Shown one piece after another: positions 1-12,886 of a stretch of DNA of 64,000 nt; the first letter of the stretch is position 1; each line of letters starts with the position of its first letter. The translations under genes were made by a program, and so were the position numbers. The notes under the pieces are model-generated. The model did not search any database. It was not told where the DNA came from and was given only the letters and a program-made list of their open reading frames with translations. The DNA comes from Dokdonella sp. (GTDB lineage Bacteria > Pseudomonadota > Gammaproteobacteria > Xanthomonadales > Rhodanobacteraceae), in contig NZ_JAHCAP010000012.1 in NCBI RefSeq assembly GCF_019634815.1, positions 1-64,000 on the forward strand, read 5' to 3'.

Positions 1-183
1 GGGCCGGAAGGCCCGACCTGACGCTCGGGAGCGGAGCAAGCTCCGCTCTACGGGAAGGCCGCGACTGCCGTCGCTCCTACAACAGCGCGAGGTAGGAGGG
101 CCGGAAGGCCCGACCTGATGCACGGGAGCGGAGCAAGCTCCGCTCTACGAGAAGCACGGGAGCGGAGCAAGCGGCGCTCTACG
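1..183. repeat. REP-like palindromic repeat cluster
   Basis: Three copies of a 27-bp unit lie at 26-52, 123-149 and 157-183. The core GCGGAGCAAGCTCCGC is a perfect 7-bp inverted repeat with a 2-nt loop; the third copy has lost one arm (GCGGCGC). A second element, GGGCCGGAAGGCCCGACCTGA, occurs at 1-21 and 98-118 and contains its own GGGCC/GGCCC palindrome. Between them, 58-80 read on the minus strand gives a GTAGGAGCGACGGCAGTCGC-type sequence, resembling the REP elements common in Xanthomonadaceae and pseudomonads. The cluster lies downstream of the Nudix gene and may act as an extragenic terminator or REP/RAYT array. No transposase is visible in the window. Confidence 0.75.
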
Positions 184-204
184 GGGTGCGGCAGGCTCGA
201 GTGG

Positions 205-1152
205 CTACCAAAGTCCGCGGCGGGCGGCGATGCCTTGTGCGCCGGCCATGTGCGCGGCGTCGAGGTCGTCACTCTCCAGATTGCCGCAGGCATAGACGGG
301 CAATGTGGCAGCGCTGATGCGCGCCTCGAAGCCGTCCCAGCCCATGGCGTCGGCAGCGGGCGCATCGGTGGGGGCGAAGATCGGGCCGAGTGTGGCGAAG
401 TCGGCGCCAAGGCTGATCGCGCGCTCGAGTTGCGCAGCGTCATGGCAGGCGACGCCGACACGGAAACCCTCCGGCATTGGGCGACGTGCGCAACCCGCGG
501 CCACGGACGGCGACAGGTAGACGCCTTCAAGCCCGAGGATCGCCGCGAGCGGCGCGTCGTCGGCAAGCAGCAGTTGCACGCCATGGGTCTGGCAGATCGC
601 ATGTGCGCGGCGCGCCGCAACAGCCAGCTCGGGACGCGGCCAGCCCGGCTGATCCAGCGCGATCATGCCGACGCCGCGCGTGCAGGCACGCTCGATGCCG
701 GCCAGCAGGGCCTCACCGTGCCCTTGCTCGAACGCGGGGGTGATGAGGAAGCGACTGGGCAGGCGCAGCGCCGTGACTACCGGCAAGTCGGCGGCAGGCA
801 TGCTGACGCGGTCGAGATCGCCGAGCGCGACCCAGGCCAGCTGCTGGCCTTCTCGCGCATGCGGCCGGCCCGACCACGCCGACACGCGCCAGACATCGAG
901 CACGATGCGCTTGTCTCCGTAGTCGTGCGGCACGCGGATCAAGGGCCGCGCCGATTCGATGACCAGACCCAGTTCCTCGCGCAGTTCGCGCGCGAGGGCA
1001 TCGACGGCCGCCTCGCCGGGTTCGATCTTGCCGCCCGGGAACTCCCACGTCCCAGCCAAATGACTGCCGGGCGGGCGCTGCGCAAGCAGCACGCGCCCTT
1101 GCGCGTCGATGATGACGCCGGCAACGACCGCAATGGGCGTCGCTGAGGGCAT
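205..1152 (-). CDS. Nudix hydrolase fused to a ThiE-like domain (MutT family)
   Basis: 315 aa. Residues 1 to about 130 form a MutT-type Nudix domain with the full box GGKIEPGE...RELREELGL, which hydrolyses nucleoside triphosphates such as oxidised dGTP. The C-terminal half, about residues 140-315, resembles thiamine-phosphate synthase (GVACHDAAQLERA, GADFATLGPIF). This fusion is known in Xanthomonadales and other proteobacteria. The ThiE half retains the barrel-type motifs, but its phosphate-binding end is unusual, so thiamine synthesis is doubtful. The gene follows secA after 18 bp on the same strand and is probably cotranscribed with it. The start is the ATG at 1152. The Nudix activity is well supported; the role of the second domain is unknown. 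Confidence 0.88.
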   Translation of the reverse strand: MPSATPIAVVAGVIIDAQGRVLLAQRPPGSHLAGTWEFPGGKIEPGEAAVDALARELREELGLVIESARPLIRVPHDYGDKRIVLDVWRVSAWSGRPHAREGQQLAWVALGDLDRVSMPAADLPVVTALRLPSRFLITPAFEQGHGEALLAGIERACTRGVGMIALDQPGWPRPELAVAARRAHAICQTHGVQLLLADDAPLAAILGLEGVYLSPSVAAGCARRPMPEGFRVGVACHDAAQLERAISLGADFATLGPIFAPTDAPAADAMGWDGFEARISAATLPVYACGNLESDDLDAAHMAGAQGIAARRGLW

Positions 1153-1170
1153 CGACGATGCGCTCTCAGC

Positions 1171-3933
<2,763 letters not shown>

Positions 3934-4076
3934 GGATGGTCTTCGATTTGGGATTCGGGAGTGCGGCGCACAGGTACGCCGGCATGGGCGCACCCGGGCT
4001 TCGCGGGCCGCGCGCAGCCGATGCCCCGGACAGAAGGGGTTGGCGCGACACGGGGCGGCACGAGGCCAAGCTGCCG

Positions 4077-4105
4077 ATGATACGGCGGCCGGGCCCGATA
4101 ACCAA
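4077..4105 (-). promoter_or_regulatory. Candidate secA promoter
   Basis: On the minus strand, TTGGTT (4105-4100) is followed by a 17-bp spacer and TATCAT (4082-4077). The -10 matches the sigma-70 consensus at five of six positions. It would give a secA leader of about 135 nt that is rich in GC hairpins. Seen by eye only; no mapping data. Confidence 0.5.
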
Positions 4106-4110
4106 GGAAA

Positions 4111-4185
4111 TGGGTGTCAGGGCAACGCCGATCAAGTGGCGTCGGGGGCGGGTTCCGGATCTCGCGCGCAGACGCCTGACACCCA
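4111..4185. repeat. 11-bp perfect inverted repeat upstream of secA
   Basis: TGGGTGTCAGG (4111-4121) and its exact reverse complement CCTGACACCCA (4175-4185) are separated by 53 bp. The insert contains smaller self-complementary stretches (ACGCC near 4125, GGCGT near 4137). The left arm ends about 6 bp from the -35 of the putative secA promoter, so the repeat could be an operator pair, or a long stem in the read-through transcript from the M23 peptidase gene. Confidence 0.55.
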
Positions 4186-4203
4186 CGGCTCGCCAATGAC
4201 GCA

Positions 4204-4258
4204 CCGTGGGGAGCGAGCAATCTGCAGTGCCTGCGCGACCGGGGCGTGGCCCCCACGG
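4204..4258 (-). terminator. Weak stem-loop downstream of the M23 peptidase gene
   Basis: CCGTGGGG (4204-4211) pairs with CCCCACGG (4251-4258). The large loop contains a smaller GGGGC/GCCCC hairpin. There is no T-run, so termination is possible but unproven. Confidence 0.3.
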
Positions 4259-4277
4259 CAGCCGCGAAGGTATGACC

Positions 4278-5222
4278 TTACAGACTCTGGGTCGAACGCA
4301 CGTTGTTCACGTAGGCCATCGGATTGACCGCGCGGCCGTTGTGCCAGACCTCGAAATGGCAGTGATAGCCGGTCGAGCGCCCGGTCGAACCAACCGCAGC
4401 GATGGTTTCCCCTGCACGCACACGCTCGCCCACGCTCACGCTGAGCGAACGATTGTGGGCATAACGCGTCATGTAACCGTTGCCGTGGTCGATCTCGACG
4501 ACGTTGCCGTAGCCATTGCGGACCCCGGCGAAGGTGACGACACCACCGGCTACCGCCATCACCGCAGACCCTGCGGGTGCCGCGAAATCGACCCCCAGGT
4601 GCGCGGCCTGGTGGCCATCGAATGGATCTGCGCGGCCGCCGAAGCCCGAGGAAATGTAGCCCTGCGCAACCGGCATGCCGGTCGGCAGCAGCGCGCGGTC
4701 GATCTTCTGATCGCGCAGCAGGTTTTCGAGCATGTCGAGCTGGATTTGCTGGCTGTCGAAGGCGACACGCATCTGGTCGATGCCTTCCTGCAGGGGCAAG
4801 GGCGCGGCTCCGCCGCTGACGGCATCCTCGGGACCGCCCATCGCCGGCTCGGTGGAGAAATCGAACTCGCCGTCGTCGAGCTTGCCGATCTGGGCCAGAC
4901 GCGCGCCCACGGCATTGAGCCGGGTCGCCTGCGCTTGCAACTGACCCAGCTGGACCGACAGTGCATCGACGTTGCGGCGCGAACGGGCGCCGAGCGCATC
5001 GAGGTCGTGGCGCTGGCTGTCGAGCGTAATGCGCATCGCATCGAGGGCGCGCCATTCGCGCGCATGCGAGGTTCCGGCCCACAAGCCGATTGCAACGCCC
5101 AGCCCCATCAGGACGGAAACGCAGGCAGCGGTCGTGCCCAGCACGAGCAGGCGGCCACGGCGCGTACCCAGGTCAAAGCGCCAGGGCGGCGTCGCGGTAT
5201 TGCGGAGGATGATAATGTTCAT
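4278..5222 (-). CDS. M23 family metallopeptidase, membrane-anchored
   Basis: 314 aa. One N-terminal membrane segment (about residues 27-50) is followed by a coiled-coil-like region (about 55-170) and a C-terminal LytM/M23 domain. The zinc-site motifs are complete: HLGVDFAAP gives the first His and Asp, and HCHFEVW the HxH pair, so the enzyme should be an active periplasmic murein endopeptidase rather than an EnvC/NlpD-type activator. It lies upstream of secA on the same strand and is divergent from dciA, a common arrangement in Xanthomonadales. It probably acts in septal or side-wall peptidoglycan turnover. Start ATG at 5222; the divergent gap to dciA is only 24 bp. Confidence 0.92.
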   Translation of the reverse strand: MNIIILRNTATPPWRFDLGTRRGRLLVLGTTAACVSVLMGLGVAIGLWAGTSHAREWRALDAMRITLDSQRHDLDALGARSRRNVDALSVQLGQLQAQATRLNAVGARLAQIGKLDDGEFDFSTEPAMGGPEDAVSGGAAPLPLQEGIDQMRVAFDSQQIQLDMLENLLRDQKIDRALLPTGMPVAQGYISSGFGGRADPFDGHQAAHLGVDFAAPAGSAVMAVAGGVVTFAGVRNGYGNVVEIDHGNGYMTRYAHNRSLSVSVGERVRAGETIAAVGSTGRSTGYHCHFEVWHNGRAVNPMAYVNNVRSTQSL

Positions 5223-5246
5223 GGCCGTTACGGATTCCTGCTGGTC

Positions 5247-5702
5247 ATGTCATCCAATCGTTCCAGTCCACCCTCGCACGCGCCGTCGCCCCGGCTCGCG
5301 AAAGAGTGCGTCACCCTCGGCGCGATCGCACAACGTGCGCACGCCCTGGATTCGCTGGACCAACGATTGCGTCGGTTGTTGCCCGCAGCGACCGCCCGCG
5401 AGACACGTCTCGCCGACATCCGCCAAGGACGGCTCGTCTTTCTGGCTTCCAGTCCGATCTGGGCCAGCCGCCTGCGCCTGCACGAAGCAGAGCTGTTGGC
5501 CGAAGCCCGCCACGCCATTGGCGAGGTGATCGAACGCTTTGCCGTGAAAGTGGCCTCTTTGCCGACTGTTCCCCCGAACCCGACAAAGCCTGCACCGCTT
5601 TCTGCTGCAGCCGCGCGCCACCTGCGCACGACGGCAACCCTCCTTGAGGACCCGCAATTGCGGGCCGTGTTGCTCGAAATGGCTTCCTGTGCCGACAAGT
5701 AA
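5247..5702 (+). CDS. dciA: DciA family protein (DUF721), DnaB helicase loader-like
   Basis: 151 aa, basic and Ser/Pro-rich at the ends. The DUF721 core begins about residue 25 (LDSLDQRLRRLLP) and includes FLASSPIWASRLRLHEAELL. DciA is the ancestral loader of replicative helicase DnaB in bacteria lacking DnaC. In many gammaproteobacteria it lies beside secA, lpxC and an M23 peptidase, exactly as here. The frame is open far upstream, but homology and the divergent M23 start put initiation at the ATG at 5247. The Shine-Dalgarno sequence is weak. It converges on lpxC. Confidence 0.88.
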   Translation: MSSNRSSPPSHAPSPRLAKECVTLGAIAQRAHALDSLDQRLRRLLPAATARETRLADIRQGRLVFLASSPIWASRLRLHEAELLAEARHAIGEVIERFAVKVASLPTVPPNPTKPAPLSAAAARHLRTTATLLEDPQLRAVLLEMASCADK

Positions 5703-5761
5703 CCACGTCAGGCGTCCGTCGATCCGTGACGCCATCGATGGTTTTGAATCACTGCAACAAC

Positions 5762-5806
5762 GGCGCGACTGCGCCGCCTGCCTCTGACTCGCCGAATTCA
5801 GGCGAG
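5762..5806. terminator. Two short hairpins between convergent dciA and lpxC
   Basis: GGCGC/GCGCC (5762-5775) and CTCGCC/GGCGAG with loop GAATTCA (5788-5806) lie in the 116-bp convergent gap. Neither has a clear T-run. A bidirectional terminator is plausible. Confidence 0.4.
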
Positions 5807-5818
5807 CTTGCGCCGTGC

Positions 5819-6730
5819 TCAGACCGCCTGCGCCGGATGGACGTAGGAGATCGGAGCCGATGCTTCATCTTCGAAGCTGACTTCTTCCCAGGCTGCCGCA
5901 TCAGCGAGCAGGGTCCGCAACAACTTGTTGTTGAGCTCGTGACCCGACTTGTAGCCATAGAACGCGCCAATCAGGCTATGGCCGAGCAGGTACAGGTCGC
6001 CGATCGCATCGAGGATCTTGTGTTTGACGAACTCGTCCTCGTAGCGCAGCCCGTCCTCGTTGAGGACGCGGTAGTCGTCGAGCACGATCGCGTTGTCCAT
6101 CGAACCGCCCAGCGCCAGATTGCGCTCGCGCAGATACTCGATGTCGCGCATGAAACCGAAGGTGCGCGCACGGCTGACTTCCTTGACGAACGAGGTCGTG
6201 GAAAAGTCGATCTCGCTGGTCGAGGTGCGCTTGGTGAACATCGGATGGTTGAAGTCGATCGAGAAGCCGACCTTGAAGCCATCGAAGGGCTCGAAGCGCG
6301 CCCATTTGTCGCCGTCGCGCACGGTTACCGATTTCTTGATGCGGATGAAGCGCTTGGCCTTGGCCTGCTCCTCGATCCCCGCCGACTGCAGCAGGAACAC
6401 GAAGGGGCCGGCGCTGCCGTCCATGATCGGCACTTCGGGCGCCGACAGATCGACATAGGCATTGTCGATGCCCAAGCCCGCCATTGCCGACAGCAGGTGC
6501 TCGATCGTGGCAATGCGCACATCGCCCTTGACCAAGGTCGTGGACAGTCGGGTGTCACCGACGTTTTCGCAACAGGAGCGGATATCGACCGGATTGGGCA
6601 GGTCGACCCGGCGGAACACGATGCCGGTATCGACTGCTGCGGGTCGCAAGGTCATGTACACCTTGTCGCCCGTGTGGAGACCCACGCCCGTCGCTCTGAT
6701 GGTGTTCTTGAGCGTGCGTTGCCTGATCAT
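5819..6730 (-). CDS. lpxC: UDP-3-O-acyl-N-acetylglucosamine deacetylase LpxC
   Basis: 303 aa, full length. This zinc deacetylase carries out the committed step of lipid A synthesis. It begins with the family signature [21 protein letters not shown]. His78 in [10 protein letters not shown] and the motifs [15 protein letters not shown] and [13 protein letters not shown] supply the zinc ligands and catalytic residues. It is the last gene of the dcw cluster, separated from ftsZ by 297 bp that contain terminator-like and promoter-like elements, so it is likely transcribed at least partly on its own. No Shine-Dalgarno sequence is visible directly before the ATG. Confidence 0.98.
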   Translation of the reverse strand: MIRQRTLKNTIRATGVGLHTGDKVYMTLRPAAVDTGIVFRRVDLPNPVDIRSCCENVGDTRLSTTLVKGDVRIATIEHLLSAMAGLGIDNAYVDLSAPEVPIMDGSAGPFVFLLQSAGIEEQAKAKRFIRIKKSVTVRDGDKWARFEPFDGFKVGFSIDFNHPMFTKRTSTSEIDFSTTSFVKEVSRARTFGFMRDIEYLRERNLALGGSMDNAIVLDDYRVLNEDGLRYEDEFVKHKILDAIGDLYLLGHSLIGAFYGYKSGHELNNKLLRTLLADAAAWEEVSFEDEASAPISYVHPAQAV

Positions 6731-6736
6731 TTTTTA

Positions 6737-6779
6737 TGTGTAACCCCGGGGCTGGAGCTGACAAAACGCCGCGAGGTTA
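6737..6779 (-). promoter_or_regulatory. lpxC promoter candidates
   Basis: Two alternatives are visible on the minus strand. One has TTGTCA (6764-6759), a 16-bp spacer and TACACA (6742-6737), which would give an almost leaderless message. The other is an extended -10, TGC-TAACCT, ending at 6774, with a weak TTTCCG 17 bp upstream, giving a leader of about 40 nt. I cannot choose between them. Confidence 0.35.
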
Positions 6780-6829
6780 GCACAGGCCCGGACGGGCGGA
6801 AAAGTAAACCGATGTATGCAGCCTACAAT

Positions 6830-6909
6830 CTGTCGCTATTTTGCAACAGCGACAGGCCGGCAAGACGTGATGGCGAGAAACCCACCGCCCTGACGCCACA
6901 GGGCGGTGG
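6830..6909 (-). terminator. Tandem hairpins downstream of ftsZ
   Basis: CCACCGCCCTG (6882-6892) pairs perfectly with CAGGGCGGTGG (6899-6909) around a 6-nt loop and is followed on the minus strand by a short T-containing stretch. Further on, CTGTCGCT/AGCGACAG (6830-6837 and 6848-6855) forms an 8-bp stem with a 10-nt loop. Together they likely terminate or attenuate the dcw transcript before lpxC. The remaining gap around them (6731-7027) holds only the promoter candidates. Confidence 0.6.
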
Positions 6910-7027
6910 TGGGATGGAAGCTGCGGATCGATCCAGCGCAGGCCGAAGACTCCGCGGCGGCCGCTCCCGATCGGAGCGGACCGTCGTTCGGTCGACGGCC
7001 GGAACCTGCCGGTGCGTCGAACCCGCC

Positions 7028-8206
<1,179 letters not shown>

Positions 8207-8281
8207 GCTCCCATCCTCCGCAATAGTCGTTATGTGTTGCTCGATTGCGGCTACGTGACGCTCCGCGCCCGCGCCGTACGT

Positions 8282-8322
8282 CAGTGGCTGGCGTGCCACT
8301 GCTTGCGACCGTTTCGGTCGCA
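8282..8322 (-). promoter_or_regulatory. Tandem hairpins in the ftsA-ftsZ intergenic region
   Basis: TGCGACCG/CGGTCGCA with a 3-nt loop (8304-8322) lies directly beside CAGTGG/CCACTG with an 8-nt loop (8282-8301). They are in the 189-bp leader of ftsZ and could be RNA processing sites, an attenuator or an operator. No convincing sigma-70 promoter was seen around them. Confidence 0.5.
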
Positions 8323-8395
8323 CGCCGCGCGTCCTGCGCTGCGCTGCTGCCTGGTTGAACCGACCCCCATGCCGGTTGCATCCAGTTCGAACCCT

Positions 8396-9631
8396 TCAGA
8401 ACTCACCCTTGAACCAGGTCGAGACGCGACCCCAAAGCCCGCTGACCGCGGCCGCACTGCCCGATGTGGAACCGCGCACCGCGCCGCTGCGACTGCCATG
8501 GATCAACAGGCCCACACCCGTGGCCTGCATCGGATTGGCCACCACGTCGGCGAGGCCGGTCACGTGCTGGGGCGTGCCCAGGCGCACCGGCATGTGGAAC
8601 AGTTCCTCGGCCAGGTCGAGCGCGCCTTCCATGCGCGCCGCGCCGCCGGTGAGCACGATGCCGGCGCGCACCAGCGGTTCGCAGCCGCTGCGCTGCAGGT
8701 CGGCCTGCACCATCTCGAAGATTTCCTCGTAGCGCGGCTGCACCGCCTCGGCGAGGTTCTGCCGCGCCAGCCGGCGCGGTGGACGATCGCCGACGCTGGG
8801 CACCTGGATCGTTTCCTCGGCATGCGCGAGCTGGGCCAGGGCGCAGGCGTAGCGCACCTTGAGTTCCTCTGCATGCGCGGTCGGCGTGCGCATGAGGTGC
8901 GCAATGTCCGAGGTCACCTGGTCGCCGCCGATTGCCAGCGAGGTCGTGTGGCGCAAGGCTCCGCCGGTGTAGATCGCGATGTCGGTGGTGCCGGCGCCGA
9001 TGTCGACCATGCACACGCCCAGTTCGCGTTCGTCCTCGGTCAGCACCGCGCGCGCCGAGGCGACCGCGGCCGGCAGCATTTCGTCGACCTGCAGCCCGCA
9101 GCGGTTGATGCATTTGCTGATGTTCTGGATCACGCTGGCCGCGCCGGTGACCAGATGCACGTTGGCCTCCAGCCGCACGCCGAACATGCCGACTGGATGA
9201 CGGATGCCTTCCTGACCGTCGATCAGGTATTCCTGCGGCTCGCGGTAGAGCACGTTGCGATCGGCCGGAATCGCGATCGCGCAGGCCGAGTTGAGCACCG
9301 CGTCGAGGTCGGCGGCAGAAACCTCCTTGTCGCGGATCGGTGCGGTCCCGTGCGAGTTCTCGTCCTTGATGTGATTGCCCGCGATCGAGGCATACACCGA
9401 ACGGATCTGGCAGCCGGCCATCAATTCGGCTTCTTCGATCGCGCGCTGGATCGAATGCACGGTCGACTCGATGTCGACGACCACGCCGCGCTTGAGGCCA
9501 TGCGCCGGGTGCGATCCGACGCCGATGATCTCGACCGCTTCGCCCGGGGTGTGCTCGCCGACGATGGCAACGATCTTGGAAGTGCCGACGTCGAGGCCGA
9601 CGATGAGGTTTTTGTCGGTCCTGGATTTCAT
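8396..9631 (-). CDS. ftsA: Cell division protein FtsA
   Basis: 411 aa. Actin-like ATPase that tethers FtsZ to the membrane and recruits later division proteins. Actin-fold motifs include IVGLDVGTSKIVAIVGEH (phosphate 1), VDIGAGTTDIAIYTGG (phosphate 2) and VLTGGAARMEG. The C-terminal WFKGEF end fits the amphipathic membrane-targeting helix. The start is the ATG at 9631, overlapping the ftsQ stop as ATGA; the long upstream open frame is shadow. Confidence 0.98.
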   Translation of the reverse strand: MKSRTDKNLIVGLDVGTSKIVAIVGEHTPGEAVEIIGVGSHPAHGLKRGVVVDIESTVHSIQRAIEEAELMAGCQIRSVYASIAGNHIKDENSHGTAPIRDKEVSAADLDAVLNSACAIAIPADRNVLYREPQEYLIDGQEGIRHPVGMFGVRLEANVHLVTGAASVIQNISKCINRCGLQVDEMLPAAVASARAVLTEDERELGVCMVDIGAGTTDIAIYTGGALRHTTSLAIGGDQVTSDIAHLMRTPTAHAEELKVRYACALAQLAHAEETIQVPSVGDRPPRRLARQNLAEAVQPRYEEIFEMVQADLQRSGCEPLVRAGIVLTGGAARMEGALDLAEELFHMPVRLGTPQHVTGLADVVANPMQATGVGLLIHGSRSGAVRGSTSGSAAAVSGLWGRVSTWFKGEF

Positions 9632-10443
9632 GGGGTCGGAAACCTGCTCAGGGAATACGGGTGCGCGACTTCGACCAGATCCGGCGAAGCCGCCAGGGCG
9701 GCATCGGCAAGCCCCGCGGGTACGCCGCTGGCGGGCCTGGCGCCGGCTTCGGCCGGCCAAGCCACGGCAAAGCCGTTGGTGTAGCGCAGGTCGACGTGTT
9801 GCGGCGGCTGCGCGTGCGAGCCGGACAAGCGCGGCCAGACATCGAGAAAGCGGCGCAGGTGCGCGATGCGCTGCTCGCGACCGAGATCGATCGTGGTGCC
9901 GGCGGCGAGGGTGAGGCGCCACCCATCGCGCGGCGACACCTCGACGGCGCGGATCACCAGGCCACTGCTGGCGAATTCGGGCTGGTACTGCGCATAGAAG
10001 CGCAGGATGTCATCGAGGCGATCATCGGGACCCGACAACCGCGGCAAGCCATCGAGACCGAACGCCGCGCCCGCGACAAACAACTTGCCATTGCGATTGA
10101 CCAGACGGTCATCGCTCCAGCGTGCGTACGGTTGCTGCTCGTAAACCACCAGCTCGATGGTGTCGGGCCAGCGCTTGCGCGCTTCGACGCGCTCCACCCA
10201 CGGCAGCCGCGCGAGCGCATCGCGCAGCGGTCCGAGCCGGGTCGCAAAGAAGCCCTTGCCGAGGAACGGTTGGGCCGTGGCACGGATCTGCTCGGAACTG
10301 ACATGGTCGAACCGGGCGCTCACCGACAAGCGCGTCACCGGCCAGCGATCGACCGCGAACCAGCCTTCGAGCACACCCAGCGCCGGCAGCGCGACCAGCG
10401 CCAGCGCCAGCACCCAGGCGAGCAATTTGAGCGCACCGTTCAT
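9628..10443 (-). CDS. ftsQ: Cell division protein FtsQ
   Basis: 271 aa bitopic division protein: short cytoplasmic start, one membrane segment (about residues 5-25), a POTRA domain (about 35-105, with [28 protein letters not shown]) and the FtsQ/DivIB beta domain. It links early and late divisome proteins through FtsB/FtsL. The stop and start overlap ftsA and ddl as ATGA on both sides, indicating translational coupling. Confidence 0.96.
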   Translation of the reverse strand: MNGALKLLAWVLALALVALPALGVLEGWFAVDRWPVTRLSVSARFDHVSSEQIRATAQPFLGKGFFATRLGPLRDALARLPWVERVEARKRWPDTIELVVYEQQPYARWSDDRLVNRNGKLFVAGAAFGLDGLPRLSGPDDRLDDILRFYAQYQPEFASSGLVIRAVEVSPRDGWRLTLAAGTTIDLGREQRIAHLRRFLDVWPRLSGSHAQPPQHVDLRYTNGFAVAWPAEAGARPASGVPAGLADAALAASPDLVEVAHPYSLSRFPTP

Positions 10444-11444
10444 GGACCGCCCCCGCCGAGCTCGGCCGTCGAATCGAGGCTGGTTTCAAGCACGCGCCAG
10501 CACAGGCTGCGGAAGTCGATGCCGATCTGCTGTGCAGCCTTTGGCACCAGCGAATGGCTGGTCATGCCCGGCGCGGTATTGACTTCGAGCAGGTGATTGC
10601 GGCCATCGAGATCACGCATCACGTCGACGCGGCCCCAGCCGCTGCAACCGAGCGCATCGAAGGCAGCCAGCGCCAGTGCGCCGAGCTCGCGCTCAGCCTC
10701 GCCGTCCAGGCCCGGACACAGGTACTGGGTATCCTCGGCCACGTACTTGGCGTGGTAATCGTAGAACTCGCCCTTGGGCACGATGCGGATCGACGGCAGC
10801 GCGGCGCCGCCGAGGATCGCCACGGTGAGTTCCATGCCGACGATCATCTTCTCGACCAGCAAATCGCCCGGATAGCGCGCCGCGAGCGCTGCCGCGCCTT
10901 CGATGTCGGCATCGCGGAACACGCGTGAAACACCCACGCTCGACCCCTCGCAGGCCGGCTTGACGATCACCGGCAGGCCGAGCTCGCGGGCCGCTGCATG
11001 CACATCACCGGCACCATCGCGCTTGCGCAAGGCGACGAAGCGCGGCGTCGGCAGGCCCTGCGCAATCCACACCTGCTTGCTGCGTACCTTGTCCATTGAC
11101 AACGCCGAGCCGAGCACGCCCGAACCGGTGCAGGGCACGTGCAGCGATTCGAGCGCGCCCTGCAGCACGCCATCTTCACCACCACCGCGCTGACCGTGGA
11201 GGATGTTGAACACGCGTGCGTAGTGGCCGGCGCGCAGCGCATCAAGCAGCGCCGGAATGCCATCGACCGCATGCGCGTCGACACCCAGTTCGGTCAGCGC
11301 CGCAAGGACATTGCGACCCGAATCGAGCGAGACCTCGCGCTCGGCCGACTGCCCACCCATCACCACGGCAACACGGCCAAAAGCCCTGGGATCGGTCACG
11401 CGCAACGCCGGCACGCGGGGGGTGATCGTGGCTTGGTTGGACAT
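10440..11444 (-). CDS. ddl: D-alanine--D-alanine ligase
   Basis: 334 aa. ATP-grasp ligase making D-Ala-D-Ala for the peptidoglycan precursor. Motifs: [16 protein letters not shown] at the N-terminus, [17 protein letters not shown], and [18 protein letters not shown] near the C-terminus. A GTG one codon upstream is possible, but the ATG at 11444 overlaps the murC stop as TGATG and has GGGAGG upstream, so it is preferred. Usual ddlB position between murC and ftsQ. Confidence 0.97.
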   Translation of the reverse strand: MSNQATITPRVPALRVTDPRAFGRVAVVMGGQSAEREVSLDSGRNVLAALTELGVDAHAVDGIPALLDALRAGHYARVFNILHGQRGGGEDGVLQGALESLHVPCTGSGVLGSALSMDKVRSKQVWIAQGLPTPRFVALRKRDGAGDVHAAARELGLPVIVKPACEGSSVGVSRVFRDADIEGAAALAARYPGDLLVEKMIVGMELTVAILGGAALPSIRIVPKGEFYDYHAKYVAEDTQYLCPGLDGEAERELGALALAAFDALGCSGWGRVDVMRDLDGRNHLLEVNTAPGMTSHSLVPKAAQQIGIDFRSLCWRVLETSLDSTAELGGGGP

Positions 11445-12886
11445 CACGCGCCTCCCGCGGATCGCAGTTGACCCGCCGCCGCAAGTTCACTCGCCACCGC
11501 GCCGATGTCGCCCGCGCCCAGCAACAGCAGCAGGTCGCCATCGCGCAACAACGGCGGCAGGGTCGCCGGAAGCTCGCGCGGATGCGCGATGAACACCGGA
11601 TCGACCTTGCCGCGCACACGCACCGCACGCGCCAGGGCGCGACCGTCGGCATTGCTGATTGGCGCTTCGCCGGCCGGGTAGACCTCGGTGAGCACGAGCA
11701 CGTCGGCATCGGCGAGCACGGTGGCGAAGTCATCGAGCAGGTCGCGCGTGCGCGTGTAGCGATGCGGCTGGAACGCCACCACCAGGCGGCGCCGAGGCCA
11801 GCCGCCGCGCGCGGCCGCGAACACCGCGGCCAGCTCGCGCGGATGGTGTCCGTAGTCATCGACCAGCAGCACCCGGCCGTTGTCGAGCGCGAGCTCGCCG
11901 CGCATCTGGAAGCGGCGGCCCACGCCCTGGAATTGCGCCAGCGCACGCGCCATTGCCGCGGCATCCACGCCCAATTGCCAACCCACCGCGCAGGCGGCGA
12001 GTGCATTGAGCACGTTGTGGCGACCGGGCAGGTTGAGGCGAACGGCAACCGGCTCGGCAGCGTCAGGCAGATGCAGGATGAAACGGGTCGCCTGGCCGTC
12101 CTGTTGCAAGTCGCTGGCGCGCACGTCGGCGTCGGCGTCGATCGCGTAGGTGAGGGTGCGGCGATTGGTTTCACGGGCGAGCACGGCGACGTTGGCATCG
12201 TCGGCGCACAGCACTGCCACGCCGTAGAACGGCAGACGATGCAGGAACTCGGCGAAGGCCTTGCGCACGCGCTCGAAATCGCCGCCGTAGTTTTCCAGGT
12301 GATCGGCGTCGATGTTGGTGACGATCGCGATCACCGGCGAGAGCAGCAGGAAGGAGCCATCGGACTCGTCGGCCTCGGCGACCAGATACTCGCCGCTGCC
12401 CAGGCGTGCGTTCGCACCCGCGGCAATCAACTGGCCGCCGATCACGAAAGTCGGATCGAAGTCGGCCTCGGCAAGCACGCTGGCGGTGAGGCTGGTGGTG
12501 GTGGTCTTGCCATGCGTGCCGGCGACCGCGATGCCGCGCCGGAAGCGCATCAGCTCGCCGAGCATTTCCGCACGCGGCACGATCGGGATGCGCCGTTCGC
12601 GTGCGGCGAGGAGTTCGGGGTTGTCGGGCTTGATCGCGCTCGATACCACCAGCACGTCGGCGTCGGCGACGTGCTGTGCGGCATGGCCGCGGTCGATGCG
12701 TGCACCCAGCGCGGTCAGGCGCCGGGTGGTCGCGTTGTCGGCCTTGTCCGAGCCCGACACCGCATAGCCGAGATTGCACAGCACCTCGGCGATGCCGCTC
12801 ATGCCGACGCCGCCGATGCCGACGAAGTGCACGCGCCGAAAGTCCTGCATGATGTCGCCATGCTGCTGGAGGCGCGACGGCGTCAT
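11444..12886 (-). CDS. murC: UDP-N-acetylmuramate--L-alanine ligase
   Basis: 480 aa. Adds the first peptide residue (L-Ala) to UDP-MurNAc. The N-terminal nucleotide-binding motif is [18 protein letters not shown]; the ATP P-loop is [11 protein letters not shown]; the Mur ligase motif DDYGHHP is present. The ATG at 12886 overlaps the murG stop (ATGA) and adds 12 residues before the usual family start at MQDFRR; coupling favours the longer form, but either is possible. Confidence 0.97.
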   Translation of the reverse strand: MTPSRLQQHGDIMQDFRRVHFVGIGGVGMSGIAEVLCNLGYAVSGSDKADNATTRRLTALGARIDRGHAAQHVADADVLVVSSAIKPDNPELLAARERRIPIVPRAEMLGELMRFRRGIAVAGTHGKTTTTSLTASVLAEADFDPTFVIGGQLIAAGANARLGSGEYLVAEADESDGSFLLLSPVIAIVTNIDADHLENYGGDFERVRKAFAEFLHRLPFYGVAVLCADDANVAVLARETNRRTLTYAIDADADVRASDLQQDGQATRFILHLPDAAEPVAVRLNLPGRHNVLNALAACAVGWQLGVDAAAMARALAQFQGVGRRFQMRGELALDNGRVLLVDDYGHHPRELAAVFAAARGGWPRRRLVVAFQPHRYTRTRDLLDDFATVLADADVLVLTEVYPAGEAPISNADGRALARAVRVRGKVDPVFIAHPRELPATLPPLLRDGDLLLLLGAGDIGAVASELAAAGQLRSAGGA

